Below are positions 1-7,878 of a stretch of 64,000 nucleotides of DNA, piece after piece; position 1 is the first letter of the stretch; each line of letters opens with the position of its first letter. Source of the DNA: CAZLDI01 sp964558415 (GTDB lineage Bacteria; Chloroflexota; Dehalococcoidia; SM23-28-2; RBG-16-64-32); NCBI GenBank assembly GCA_964558415.1, contig CAZLDI010000001.1, positions 124,001 to 188,000 of the forward strand, given 5' to 3'. A model generated the notes under the pieces. The model saw nothing but the letters and a program-made list of their open reading frames with translations. It did no database searches and had not been told where the DNA came from. Made by a program: the position numbers and the translations under genes.

Positions 1-448
1 GGTTTTCGAGCCCGTCACAACCGACGTTGATCACTTCTTTTCCCGCGGCGAACTCCTTAATCAAGCCCGCGAGGTACGGGCTGCGGGAGGTGGCTGGGGT
101 CGACAATACGGCGATGGTGCCTGTACGTGTGCGGCGCGCGAGCGTCTTGACGACGGGGACGACGCCGACAAACTGCACGGCGGGGAACGTCGCGCGGAGA
201 TGCGCGATGGCGTGGACGGTGGCCGTGTTGCAGGCCACGACGATCAGCTTGCAGTCCAGGTCAAGGAGGAAGCGCGTGGCGCGCTCGGTGAGGTTATGGA
301 GCTCCTTCGTGGACTTCTCCCCGTAAGGGACGTGGCCGCTGTCCGCGAAGAACACGAGGCTCTCCTGGGGAAGGAGCTTGCGCATCGCCCGCCAGATCGA
401 GAGCCCACCCACTCCGGAGTCGAAGACGCCTATCGGCCTGTTATCCAT
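1..448 (-). CDS. murI: glutamate racemase (MurI), 3' part cut by window edge
   Basis: Interconverts L- and D-glutamate to supply D-Glu for peptidoglycan. Reading the minus strand from the ATG at 448 gives about 149 codons with no stop before the window edge, so the C-terminal part is missing. Visible signatures are PIGVFDSGVGGLS near the N-terminus (catalytic-region Asp10/Ser11), FADSGHVPYG at about residues 35-43, and VACNTAT at about 71-77 with the first catalytic Cys (Cys73). The second catalytic Cys lies outside the window. It is divergent from the cyclophilin gene to the right. Family assignment is firm from the motifs. The length cannot be judged. Confidence 0.93.
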   Translation of the reverse strand, partial: MDNRPIGVFDSGVGGLSIWRAMRKLLPQESLVFFADSGHVPYGEKSTKELHNLTERATRFLLDLDCKLIVVACNTATVHAIAHLRATFPAVQFVGVVPVVKTLARRTRTGTIAVLSTPATSRSPYLAGLIKEFAAGKEVINVGCDGLEN

Positions 449-577
449 GAAACCCCCGCTTAGACTGCGCCGTACATCGTATCAGTGTCTGCAAGTATCA
501 ACGTCCTGCCGGGCCGTTCGGATACCACTCCTTACTTGACCCCTGCGAGAGCGACACCAGACAATAGCCAGCAACGC

Positions 578-1264
578 ATGCGAGAGAACACCCGCCACAT
601 CTCCATAGTCCTACTTGTGGCGGCCGTCGCTTTCGCCGCTCTTTTGCTCGCCTGCGGGAGCGGGGACGAAGAGGATGACTCGCTGTTTGCCACGGACACG
701 CCCGCCGTCACCGCCCCTGCGGCCACACCAACACCAACGCCGCTAATCTGCCCCGACGCGTCTGGCACCCCACCGGAGGTCACGATGAAACAGTATCCAG
801 CGCGCCCCGCGATCAGCATCGATGCCGCGAAAAAGTACACCGCCACTGTAAAGACCGTGCGCGGCGACTTCACGCTGGAGTTGCTGCCGGGCATCGCGCC
901 GGAGCACGTCAATTCGTTCGTCTTCCTTGCCCGTGAGGGGTTCTACAACGGGACGCTGTTCCACCGCGTGCTCCCCGGGTTCGTCGCGCAGGGGGGCGAC
1001 CCCGCCGGCACCGGGATGGGCGGGCCGGGGTACAACGTGCCGCTGGAGAAGAGCGATGAGGCGTTCGTGCGCGGCGTCCTGGGCATGGCGCGATCTCCTC
1101 AGTCGCTGGACAGTGCAGGCTCGCAGTGGTTCGTCACGCTTGGGGACGCCCGCCACCTCGACGGCACTTATACGTTGTTCGGCAAGGTGGCAACCGGTAT
1201 GGAAGTGGTCGATTGCATCGCTCAGGGCGATGCGATGATCAGCGTCGAAATCAGCGAGTCGTAG
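578..1264 (+). CDS. lipoprotein cyclophilin-type peptidyl-prolyl isomerase
   Basis: Predicted extracytoplasmic PPIase that speeds proline isomerisation in exported proteins. I choose the ATG at 578 because it opens a classic lipoprotein signal: a short basic stretch, a hydrophobic run, and the lipobox LLAC followed by Gly-Ser. An in-frame start exists at 485, but it would put 31 polar residues before the signal. After an Asp/Thr/Pro-rich linker (ATPTPTP) comes a bacterial cyclophilin fold: VRGDFTLELLPGIAPEHVNSF, then FHRVLPGFVAQGGD with the active-site FHR, then SQWFVTL and LDGTYTLFGKV. The gene stands alone between murI and lipA, which face it on the opposite strand. Function is confident; the substrates are unknown. 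Confidence 0.92.
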   Translation: MRENTRHISIVLLVAAVAFAALLLACGSGDEEDDSLFATDTPAVTAPAATPTPTPLICPDASGTPPEVTMKQYPARPAISIDAAKKYTATVKTVRGDFTLELLPGIAPEHVNSFVFLAREGFYNGTLFHRVLPGFVAQGGDPAGTGMGGPGYNVPLEKSDEAFVRGVLGMARSPQSLDSAGSQWFVTLGDARHLDGTYTLFGKVATGMEVVDCIAQGDAMISVEISES

Positions 1265-1311
1265 CCACGCAGGGCGTGGCGGCGAGCAGCGGGGCGCGGC
1301 GAGCAGCGCCC

Positions 1312-2214
1312 CTACGGGACCGTGGCCGTGGCTTCTCTCGGCGGGCCGACGTGGCGCTCGGCGTGGTAGGAGGAGCGCACGAGGGGGCCTGACTCGACGT
1401 GGCGGAAGCCCAGGGCCAGCGCATCTTCACGAAGCTGGGCGAATTCGTCCGGGTGATAGTAGCGGACCAGGGGCAGGTGCTTCTGGCTGGGGCGCAGGTA
1501 CTGGCCGAGAGTGAGCACGTCGACGCCGTTGTCAACAAGGTCCGCGAAGACCGTCAATAGCTCGTGCTTCGTTTCGCCCAGGCCCACCATCAAGCCGCTC
1601 TTCATGAGCGCCTCCGGGTCGAGCTCTTTGGCGCGGCGAAGGAGCTCCAGGGAACGCTCGTAGCGCCCCTTCGGGCGGACGCGGCGGTAGAGGCGGGGGA
1701 CGGTCTCCGTGTTGTGGTTGAGGATCTCGGGCCGCGCCGCCATCACTGTGGCCAGGGCGTCCCAGTTGCCGAGGAAGTCCGGTATCAGCACTTCCACTGT
1801 CGTCCCCGGCGAGAGGCGGCGGATCCAGCGGATCGTCGAGGCGAAGACCGAAGCGCCGCCGTCCGGCTCGTCGTCGCGGTTCACGGAGGTGACGACGGCG
1901 TGGGCGATGCCCATCTGGCGCACGGCGTTGGCGACTCTCACCGGCTCCAGGCGGTCGAGCGCGAGGGGCCGCCCGCTCTTGACGGCGCAGAAGCCGCAGG
2001 CGCGGGTGCAGGTATCGCCCAGGATCATGAAGGTGGCGGTACCTGCTTCCCAGCACTCGCCGATGTTGGGACAGTGCGCCTCCTCGCAGACGGTGTGCAG
2101 GCGCTCCTCGCGCATGATGGACTTCAGCCGCACGTAGTTTGGACCGCCGGGGAAGCGCACTTTTAGCCAGGGGGGTTTGCGGTCGGGCGCGACGGACGCG
2201 GGGTGGATGGCCAC
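1312..2214 (-). CDS. lipA: lipoyl synthase (radical SAM)
   Basis: Inserts two sulfurs into octanoyl groups carried by lipoyl-domain proteins, using two [4Fe-4S] clusters and S-adenosylmethionine. The auxiliary-cluster cysteines appear as CEEAHCPNIGEC (Cys43, 48, 54). The radical-SAM cluster is the CTRACGFC motif (Cys69, 73, 76). Also present are VTSVNRDD, LIPDFLGN and the C-terminal GPLVRSSYHAE with the conserved Arg-Ser-Ser. The 300-residue length is normal. The start is GTG at 2214. The likely client in this window is GcvH at 38.9 kb, whose lipoyl Lys it would modify. No octanoyltransferase (LipB) is visible here. Confidence 0.97.
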   Translation of the reverse strand: MAIHPASVAPDRKPPWLKVRFPGGPNYVRLKSIMREERLHTVCEEAHCPNIGECWEAGTATFMILGDTCTRACGFCAVKSGRPLALDRLEPVRVANAVRQMGIAHAVVTSVNRDDEPDGGASVFASTIRWIRRLSPGTTVEVLIPDFLGNWDALATVMAARPEILNHNTETVPRLYRRVRPKGRYERSLELLRRAKELDPEALMKSGLMVGLGETKHELLTVFADLVDNGVDVLTLGQYLRPSQKHLPLVRYYHPDEFAQLREDALALGFRHVESGPLVRSSYHAERHVGPPREATATVP

Positions 2215-2312
2215 GGACTGATTGTACCAGCCGGCACGGGCAGGATGGATGCCTGACGCGAGACAGGACGCGCGGCATTTCTCATTCCGCGCCCGCCTGC
2301 TATCCTTCTTCC

Positions 2313-2966
2313 ATGCGAACAGTGCTCCTCATCGGCGACGCGCTGACGGCGTACGCGCAAGCGCTGGGAGCGGACGGCATGGAGGCGACCCTGCGCGAGC
2401 CGTCCGCTGACGACACGCTGGCGGGCGAGTTCGACCTCGCGATCATCGATCTTTCGTCCGCCGCGGAAGATGCCGCGGCGAAGCGTCTGCTGGATGCGGC
2501 GAAGGCGGGTGAGGCGCCCGCCGTGATCACGGTGCTCGGGGCGGGGCAGCTTGCGGCGTTCGATCCCGCGCGGGACGCGGACGATTTCGTGCTGTCGAGC
2601 ACTTCGCCCGAGGAGCTATGCGCGAGGGTGCGACAGGTGCTCTGGAAGCGGCACCGCGTGGACTCGAAGAACGTGCTGAAATGCGGGGACCTGGTGATGG
2701 ACCTGGCGAACTACACCGTGCACGTCGGCGGACGGCACGTTGAGCTCACGTACAAGGAGTATGAGCTGCTGCGCTTTCTGGCGACGAACCGCGACCGCGT
2801 ATTTACGCGAGAGACGCTGCTGAGCAAGGTCTGGGGCTACGATTTCTACGGTGGCGAGCGCACGGTGGACGTGCACATCCGCCGGCTGCGCGCGAAGATT
2901 GAGGACCGCCACGCGCCGTTCATCGAGACGGTGCGGAACGTCGGGTACCGCTTCCGGGCGCCCTGA
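2313..2966 (+). CDS. GlnR-like orphan OmpR-family regulator
   Basis: About 217 residues: an N-terminal receiver-like domain (1-110) and a C-terminal winged helix (about 125-215). The DNA-binding half closely resembles actinobacterial GlnR as I remember it, with LTYKEYELLRFLA, RVFTRETLLSKVWGYDFYGG, RTVDVHIRRLRAK and TVRNVGYRF. The receiver is atypical. Asp47 of the phosphoacceptor strand (AIID) is kept, but the acidic pair at the start is reduced to IGD and the conserved Lys is replaced in VLSSTSPEEL. GlnR has the same unorthodox receiver. No sensor kinase adjoins it. The ATG at 2313 is chosen because the upstream extension is basic and low quality. With amt-glnK-glnA downstream in the window, nitrogen control is the best inference, not proven. 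Confidence 0.8.
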   Translation: MRTVLLIGDALTAYAQALGADGMEATLREPSADDTLAGEFDLAIIDLSSAAEDAAAKRLLDAAKAGEAPAVITVLGAGQLAAFDPARDADDFVLSSTSPEELCARVRQVLWKRHRVDSKNVLKCGDLVMDLANYTVHVGGRHVELTYKEYELLRFLATNRDRVFTRETLLSKVWGYDFYGGERTVDVHIRRLRAKIEDRHAPFIETVRNVGYRFRAP

Positions 2967-3077
2967 GGCGACTGAGTCTCCAGAAGTCGCGGATCCGGCA
3001 GCGAATCATAGGCTTCGGGAATCCGCCGGACCTGTCGGTGCTGTAGCGCCGGCTGCGGCGGTACACTCGACCAGGGA

Positions 3078-4679
3078 ATGAGCGTGTCACGCATTATCTC
3101 TCAACGCTGGTTTGGATACGCGGCCGCACTCGTGTTGACGGCTGGAGTGTCAGGGCTGATCGCCCTCGTGCGATCGATTGCGGACGTGTCGAACGTGTCC
3201 ATGCTCTATCTGCTGGCGGTGCTCGCCAGTGCTGTGATGTTCGGGAGTGGCCCCGCGATAACCAGCTCGCTCGGCTCTTTCGTTGCTTTCAATTTTTTCT
3301 TCGTTCATCCGCGGTACCAGCTTGCGGTGTCGGCCGACGAGGAATGGGTGGCTCTCGGCCTGCTGCTGGTCACGGGGATCATCACCGGCCAGCTTGCGGC
3401 TGCACTCCGCGACCGGGCGCGGCAGGCGGAAGGGCGAGAACGGGAAGCGGTCGTCCTGTATGACGTCGTGCGGATCATGAGCGACCCGAATCTGGAGAAC
3501 GCCCTCAACCTGGTAGCCGAAAGGTTGCGCAATGAGCTGCGCCTCGACGCTGTGGTCATCGTTGTAGATCTGGCTCAGCGGTTGAGAGCCCGGGCTGAAG
3601 TGGGTGACCGCGAAGCCCTGGAGGGTGTGCGAGCGTCAGGTTTCGTCCCCACCTCAATCCTCGGAGGTGGAGTAGCCCCGACAAGCGCGCAGCGAGGGTC
3701 CCCGGGGCGTTGGATCCGACTTGTCCGCCCGGATGCGCGGAAGGAGCCGGCGATGGTCCGGCGCGGGCGCCTGTACAAGGTCTCTGTGAACCTGAACAAC
3801 GCTTCCGTGGGGTCGGTGGTGCTCGCCCGGCGGCCAGAAGCGCCCGCCTTCAGGCCCGAGGACGATCGGCTCGTTTCGACTGTGGCGAACCAGTTGGCCC
3901 TCGCGCTTGATCGCGTGCGCCTTGGTGAAGAGGCCACGCAGGCGGAGATTCTGCGTCAGACGGATTCGCTGAAGACGGCTCTACTAAACGCGGTATCTCA
4001 CGACCTCCGGACGCCGCTCTCGTCCATCATCGCGTCGTCCGGTAGCCTTCTGCAGCAAGATGTCAGATGGACTGGAGACGAGCGGCGAGAGTTCGCACGT
4101 TCTATTGAGGAGGAGGCGCAGAGACTCAATCGGCTCGTTGGCAACCTCCTGGACCTCTCAAGAATTGAAGCCGGCAGCCTTCGGCCGGACAAGGCCTGGC
4201 ATGATCTGGTGGACCTGATCGATGGTGTGCTCGGGCGTCTGACGACAGTCACGGCGCAACATCGAGTCACAGTCGACATCTCGGAGAACCTACCGCCGGT
4301 ACTCATGGACTACCTTGAAATCGACCAGGTCCTGTCCAACCTCATCGAAAACGCCGTCAAGCACACGCCGCCGGGAACGTTGGTGCGCGTCAGCGGGCGC
4401 CTCCTCGACAGCGAAGTAGAGGTGGCGGTCTCGGACGACGGGCCGGGCATCGCACGGGAAGCCCTGCCGCGCCTCTTCGAGCCGTTTTACAGCGCTGCGC
4501 GGTCACGGCATCCGCGCGGCACAGGACTTGGCCTTGCCGTCGCGAAGGGAATCGTCGAAGCTCACGGCGGGCGGATACGGGCGGAGAACCCGCCCCGCGG
4601 AGGCGCGTGCTTCACCTTCAGCCTGCCTGTCTCGGGGGCCGTTGACGCGGACGCCCTGGCTGCGGGACGGTGCGAATGA
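3078..4679 (+). CDS. KdpD-like sensor histidine kinase lacking the Usp/KdpD N-terminus
   Basis: A membrane sensor kinase of 533 residues. Residues about 10-110 hold the four-helix DUF4118 membrane segment typical of KdpD (VSMLYLLAVLASAVMFG and FNFFFVHPRYQL). A GAF-like region follows (about 130-280), then the HisKA box AVSHDLRTPLSSII with phosphoacceptor His308. The HATPase domain shows the N-box LIENAVKHTPPG, DDGPGI, and GTGLGLAVAKGIVEAHGG. The large N-terminal KdpD sensing domain found in E. coli is absent. The stop overlaps the start of the response-regulator gene (ATGA), so the two are translationally coupled. Because a KimA-like K+ permease, not kdpFABC, follows, I infer potassium-related sensing. 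Confidence 0.9.
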   Translation: MSVSRIISQRWFGYAAALVLTAGVSGLIALVRSIADVSNVSMLYLLAVLASAVMFGSGPAITSSLGSFVAFNFFFVHPRYQLAVSADEEWVALGLLLVTGIITGQLAAALRDRARQAEGREREAVVLYDVVRIMSDPNLENALNLVAERLRNELRLDAVVIVVDLAQRLRARAEVGDREALEGVRASGFVPTSILGGGVAPTSAQRGSPGRWIRLVRPDARKEPAMVRRGRLYKVSVNLNNASVGSVVLARRPEAPAFRPEDDRLVSTVANQLALALDRVRLGEEATQAEILRQTDSLKTALLNAVSHDLRTPLSSIIASSGSLLQQDVRWTGDERREFARSIEEEAQRLNRLVGNLLDLSRIEAGSLRPDKAWHDLVDLIDGVLGRLTTVTAQHRVTVDISENLPPVLMDYLEIDQVLSNLIENAVKHTPPGTLVRVSGRLLDSEVEVAVSDDGPGIAREALPRLFEPFYSAARSRHPRGTGLGLAVAKGIVEAHGGRIRAENPPRGGACFTFSLPVSGAVDADALAAGRCE

Positions 4680-5377
4680 GTCAGGCAAGGGGTGCCCGCG
4701 TACTGGTAATCGAGGACGACCCCGCCATCTCGCGGACCCTGAGGACAAACCTCACGAGCCACGGGTTTCAGGTCCAGACCGCCGCCACCGGCCTAGGCGG
4801 CGTGGAGGAAAGCGGTCGCTGGCGCCCCGACATAGTACTGCTGGACCTCGGGCTACCGGACATCGACGGGCTGCAAGTGATCCGGGAGATCCGGTCTACG
4901 GCCAGCACGCCCATCATTGTGCTATCGGTGCGCGGCGCCGAGCGGGAAAAGGTGGCAGCACTGAATTCGGGCGCGGACGACTACATGACCAAGCCCTTCG
5001 GCGTGAACGAACTGCTCGCCAGAATCCGTGTGGAGTTGCGGCATTCTGCGAGGCCTCCGTCCGGGAGCGCCCCCATATTTAACGCCGGAGAACTGGAGGT
5101 TGACCTTCAGCGCCGGCTGGTCCAGGTGAGCGGCAGAGAGGTCCACCTGACGCCAACGGAGTACGACCTGCTCCAGGTCTTCATCAAGAACCCGGACAGG
5201 GTCTTGACGGACCGGATGCTTCTGCGAGAGGTGTGGGGTCCCGAGTATGGGGAGGAGGACCACTACCTTCACGTCTACGTGGCAAGGCTGAGAAAGAAGA
5301 TCGAGGTAGACCCGCACAGGCATCGCCGCTTGCTGACAGAACCCGGGGTCGGCTACCGGTTCGTCACCGACGAGTAG
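4676..5377 (+). CDS. KdpE-like response regulator
   Basis: OmpR/PhoB-family regulator, 233 residues from the ATG at 4676, which overlaps the kinase stop codon. An in-frame GTG two codons earlier (4670) is possible. The receiver is complete: acidic pair IEDD (14-15), phosphoacceptor Asp57 in VLLDLGLPDIDG and switch Lys106 in DDYMTKP. The winged helix contains LTPTEYDLLQVF, LLREVWGPEYG, HVYVARLRKKIE and GVGYRF. It resembles KdpE throughout. Immediately downstream are two pairs of 11-bp-spaced GTTGAG-like direct repeats before kimA, a geometry suited to a dimeric OmpR-family protein. I infer that it controls that permease. Confidence 0.92.
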   Translation: MSQARGARVLVIEDDPAISRTLRTNLTSHGFQVQTAATGLGGVEESGRWRPDIVLLDLGLPDIDGLQVIREIRSTASTPIIVLSVRGAEREKVAALNSGADDYMTKPFGVNELLARIRVELRHSARPPSGSAPIFNAGELEVDLQRRLVQVSGREVHLTPTEYDLLQVFIKNPDRVLTDRMLLREVWGPEYGEEDHYLHVYVARLRKKIEVDPHRHRRLLTEPGVGYRFVTDE

Positions 5378-5390
5378 CACCCACAGCATC

Positions 5391-5439
5391 GTTGAGACGG
5401 TATTGAGCGAGGGGGCGATAATGTTGAGCCGCCGTTGAG
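5391..5439 (+). promoter_or_regulatory. paired direct repeats, candidate KdpE-like operator and promoter for kimA
   Basis: Four copies of a hexamer stand at 5391 (GTTGAG), 5402 (ATTGAG), 5423 (GTTGAG) and 5434 (GTTGAG). They form two pairs, each with an 11-bp start-to-start spacing, the half-site spacing used by OmpR/PhoB-family dimers. GATAAT at 5417-5422 resembles a -10 box, and no good -35 is seen 17 bp upstream, as expected for an activator-dependent promoter. The sites lie between the KdpE-like gene and the permease. Binding is inferred only. Confidence 0.5.
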
Positions 5440-5500
5440 CGGCCCGGCGCGATCATTGACCTGAACCTCGGGAAGGGAACCTCCCCCGGTTTAGAGAGCA

Positions 5501-7735
5501 ATGGATCGAACGAAAAAGCCTGCCTTCGTCCGCCTCGCGCGCAAGCCACTACCGCGCACCGAGCGTAGCTCAGAGCGCGACCGGCCAAGCAACGAGTCGC
5601 GCCCCAACTCTGGCCGCTCCGCGGCGGCCGGGGTCCGGCCGAGTGGCGGTCAGGACCAGGACCTGCACACCCGGATCGTGGTCCCGCGCCACGGGCGCGT
5701 CGGCGAGCCGGATCGATCTATCGCGGACGTGGAAGTGCGAGAGATCCGCTATGGAGCGACAAGTCGCGGACCGTACCTGCGAATAGTGCCGCGACAACGA
5801 CGGTTCACGATGGCCGGACCCGGTCATCTGGAGGCGACCCGCCTGGGCAGCGTACCTCGCGGCGCCATCGAGCGGGCTGTAGCCAGCGTCAAGGGTGTCG
5901 CCCTCGGCAACCCGTTCGCCACCTCTCAGCTAGTCCATGAGCGTCTGAGCAAAGTGAAGGCGCTGGCGATCTTCTCATCCGACGCGCTTTCGTCCTCGGC
6001 TTACGCCACGGAAGAGATCCTGCTCATCCTGGTCCTGGCCGGCTCCGTTGCGTTGCACAACGTGCTGCAGATCGCCGCCGTCATCGCGCTGCTCCTGGCA
6101 ATCGTGACGATCTCGTACCGGCAAACGATCAAGGCGTACCCGAGCGGTGGCGGTGCCTACATCGTCGCCCACGAGAACCTGGGTCGCACACCCGGACTTA
6201 CCGCCGCGGCCGCACTACTCGTCGACTACGTCCTGACAGTCACGGTCAGCGTCGCCGCGGGGGTGGCGGCTGTCACTTCGGCGTTCCCGGACCTGCAGGA
6301 TTTCCGGGTCCTGATCGGCCTGGTGGTCGTCGCTTTTATCACCCTGGGGAACCTGCGCGGTGTGCGAGAGGCGGGTAGCCTGTTCGCCCTGCCGACATAC
6401 CTCTTCATCTTCTCGATGGCAGCAGTCATCGCCGTCGGTTTCGTCAAGGTTGCGATCGGTGAAGCTCCCGGCTCGCTGTTGCACGGGGCGCCACCCGAGG
6501 AGTCCGTCGCAGCGACTCAAAGTCTCACGCTTTTCCTGGTGCTGCGCGCGTTCTCCTCCGGGTGCGCTGCCTTGACCGGCATCGAGGCGATCTCCAATGG
6601 CGTGCCGGCATTCAAGTCTCCCGAGAGTCAGAATGCGCGGGCCACACTAACGGCGATGGCAGCGATCCTTGCGTTTCTCTTTCTCGGCATCACCTTCCTC
6701 AGCAGCCGCTTTGGATTCGTCCCCTCGCACGGCGAGACGATCGTGTCTGAGCTGGGCCGCGAAGTCCTGGGGAAGAACGTGCTCTATTACGGATATCAAG
6801 CAGCGACGGCCATGGTGCTATTTTTGGCCGCAAACACCAGCTATGCGGACTTCCCCCGGCTCTCTGCGATCCTGGCCAAAGACAAGTTTATGCCCCGCCA
6901 GTTCAGCTTCCGCGGAGACCGGCTCGCCTTCTCGAATGGCATCATGTTCCTGGCTGTGGCGGCCTCCGTCCTGCTGATCCTGTTCGGCGGCGAAGTCTCA
7001 AACTTGATCCCTTTGTACGCGGTAGGCGTCTTCGTCTCCTTCACTCTTTCGCAGTCTGGAATGGTGCGTCACTGGCTGCGTCTGCGGGAGAGCGGCTGGC
7101 GGGCAAGCCTCGTCATTAACGCCGTCGGTGCGGTGGGAACGGGCGTCGTGGCCGTGATCATCGCAGGCACAAAGTTCGCGAGCGGCGCCTGGATCGCGAT
7201 TCTAATGATGGCAGCGCTGATGTTGATGTTTACTCTGATTCGTCGCCACTATGACTGGTTCGAAAAGCAAACGCATGTGGACGAGAGCGAGACGCCTGTG
7301 GGCCTGCCGACAGCCGTGGCGGTGGAGGCCGGCAGCCCACGAGACTGCGTGATCGTGCCGGTAGACGGGATAAACAAGATAACGCTTGGGGCGATCCGGA
7401 TGGCTCGCGAAATCTCGGGGGACATCACGGCCGTGCACCTGACCGATGAACGGGAGCTGGCGGAGGAGTTCCGTGATCGCTGGAAAAGGAGCATCCCGGA
7501 CGTCCCGCTCCTCCTGATAGAATCCCCGTACAGGGCGTTTGCCGCGCCGATCATTGCGTACGTGGAGTCGGTGGAGAAAAATCGCGGCCGGGGCCGAACA
7601 GTCCTCCTTTTGCCAACCTTTGCCGCTCGGCACTGGTGGGAGAGGGCCCTGCACAGCCGCAACGTCCAGAGCCTGAAGCGGTTGGCACGAGCATTGGATA
7701 GGGTCCGAGTCGTAGAGTTCCCGTACTATCCTTAG
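5501..7735 (+). CDS. KimA-like potassium/amino-acid-type permease (APC superfamily)
   Basis: Predicted inner-membrane permease of 744 residues. The core has about 12 membrane segments and motifs of the KimA/YdaO branch: LAIFSSDALSSSAYATEEILL, SYRQTIKAYPSGGGAYIVA and LTGIEAISNGVPAF. KimA proteins are H+/K+ symporters of Bacillus and relatives. After the membrane part there is a soluble Usp-like tail (CVIVPVDGINKITLGAIRMA) of about 130 residues. The first ~103 residues are Arg/Pro-rich, charged and unlike the family; an internal ATG at 5810 would give a normal KimA N-terminus. I keep 5501 because a purine-rich stretch precedes it and the frame stays open, but the start is uncertain. Position after the KdpDE-like pair supports a K+ role. 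Confidence 0.82.
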   Translation: MDRTKKPAFVRLARKPLPRTERSSERDRPSNESRPNSGRSAAAGVRPSGGQDQDLHTRIVVPRHGRVGEPDRSIADVEVREIRYGATSRGPYLRIVPRQRRFTMAGPGHLEATRLGSVPRGAIERAVASVKGVALGNPFATSQLVHERLSKVKALAIFSSDALSSSAYATEEILLILVLAGSVALHNVLQIAAVIALLLAIVTISYRQTIKAYPSGGGAYIVAHENLGRTPGLTAAAALLVDYVLTVTVSVAAGVAAVTSAFPDLQDFRVLIGLVVVAFITLGNLRGVREAGSLFALPTYLFIFSMAAVIAVGFVKVAIGEAPGSLLHGAPPEESVAATQSLTLFLVLRAFSSGCAALTGIEAISNGVPAFKSPESQNARATLTAMAAILAFLFLGITFLSSRFGFVPSHGETIVSELGREVLGKNVLYYGYQAATAMVLFLAANTSYADFPRLSAILAKDKFMPRQFSFRGDRLAFSNGIMFLAVAASVLLILFGGEVSNLIPLYAVGVFVSFTLSQSGMVRHWLRLRESGWRASLVINAVGAVGTGVVAVIIAGTKFASGAWIAILMMAALMLMFTLIRRHYDWFEKQTHVDESETPVGLPTAVAVEAGSPRDCVIVPVDGINKITLGAIRMAREISGDITAVHLTDERELAEEFRDRWKRSIPDVPLLLIESPYRAFAAPIIAYVESVEKNRGRGRTVLLLPTFAARHWWERALHSRNVQSLKRLARALDRVRVVEFPYYP

Positions 7736-7777
7736 GAACCGGCGCCTACCAGGTAGTTCGCAGCGCTGCGCCCTCCC

Positions 7778-7815
7778 GTCTCCCACCTGTAACCCCGCCG
7801 TAACATGCCGGTAAC
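7778..7815 (+). promoter_or_regulatory. GTAAC array at 11-bp period, candidate GlnR-type operator for amt
   Basis: Perfect GTAAC pentamers begin at 7789, 7800 and 7811, exactly 11 bp apart, and a degenerate copy GTCTC begins at 7778 in the same register. Actinobacterial GlnR boxes have this layout, GTnAC-N6-GnAAC with AC repeated every 11 bp. The array ends 63 bp before the amt ATG, and a weak -10-like GATACT lies at 7836-7841. A GlnR-like gene sits at 2.3 kb. Binding is inferred. Confidence 0.6.
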
Positions 7816-7878
7816 ATTCGTCGCCTTGATGTCGTGATACTCTCCACACATCATCTTAATAGGGGGTGGCTATTCGCT

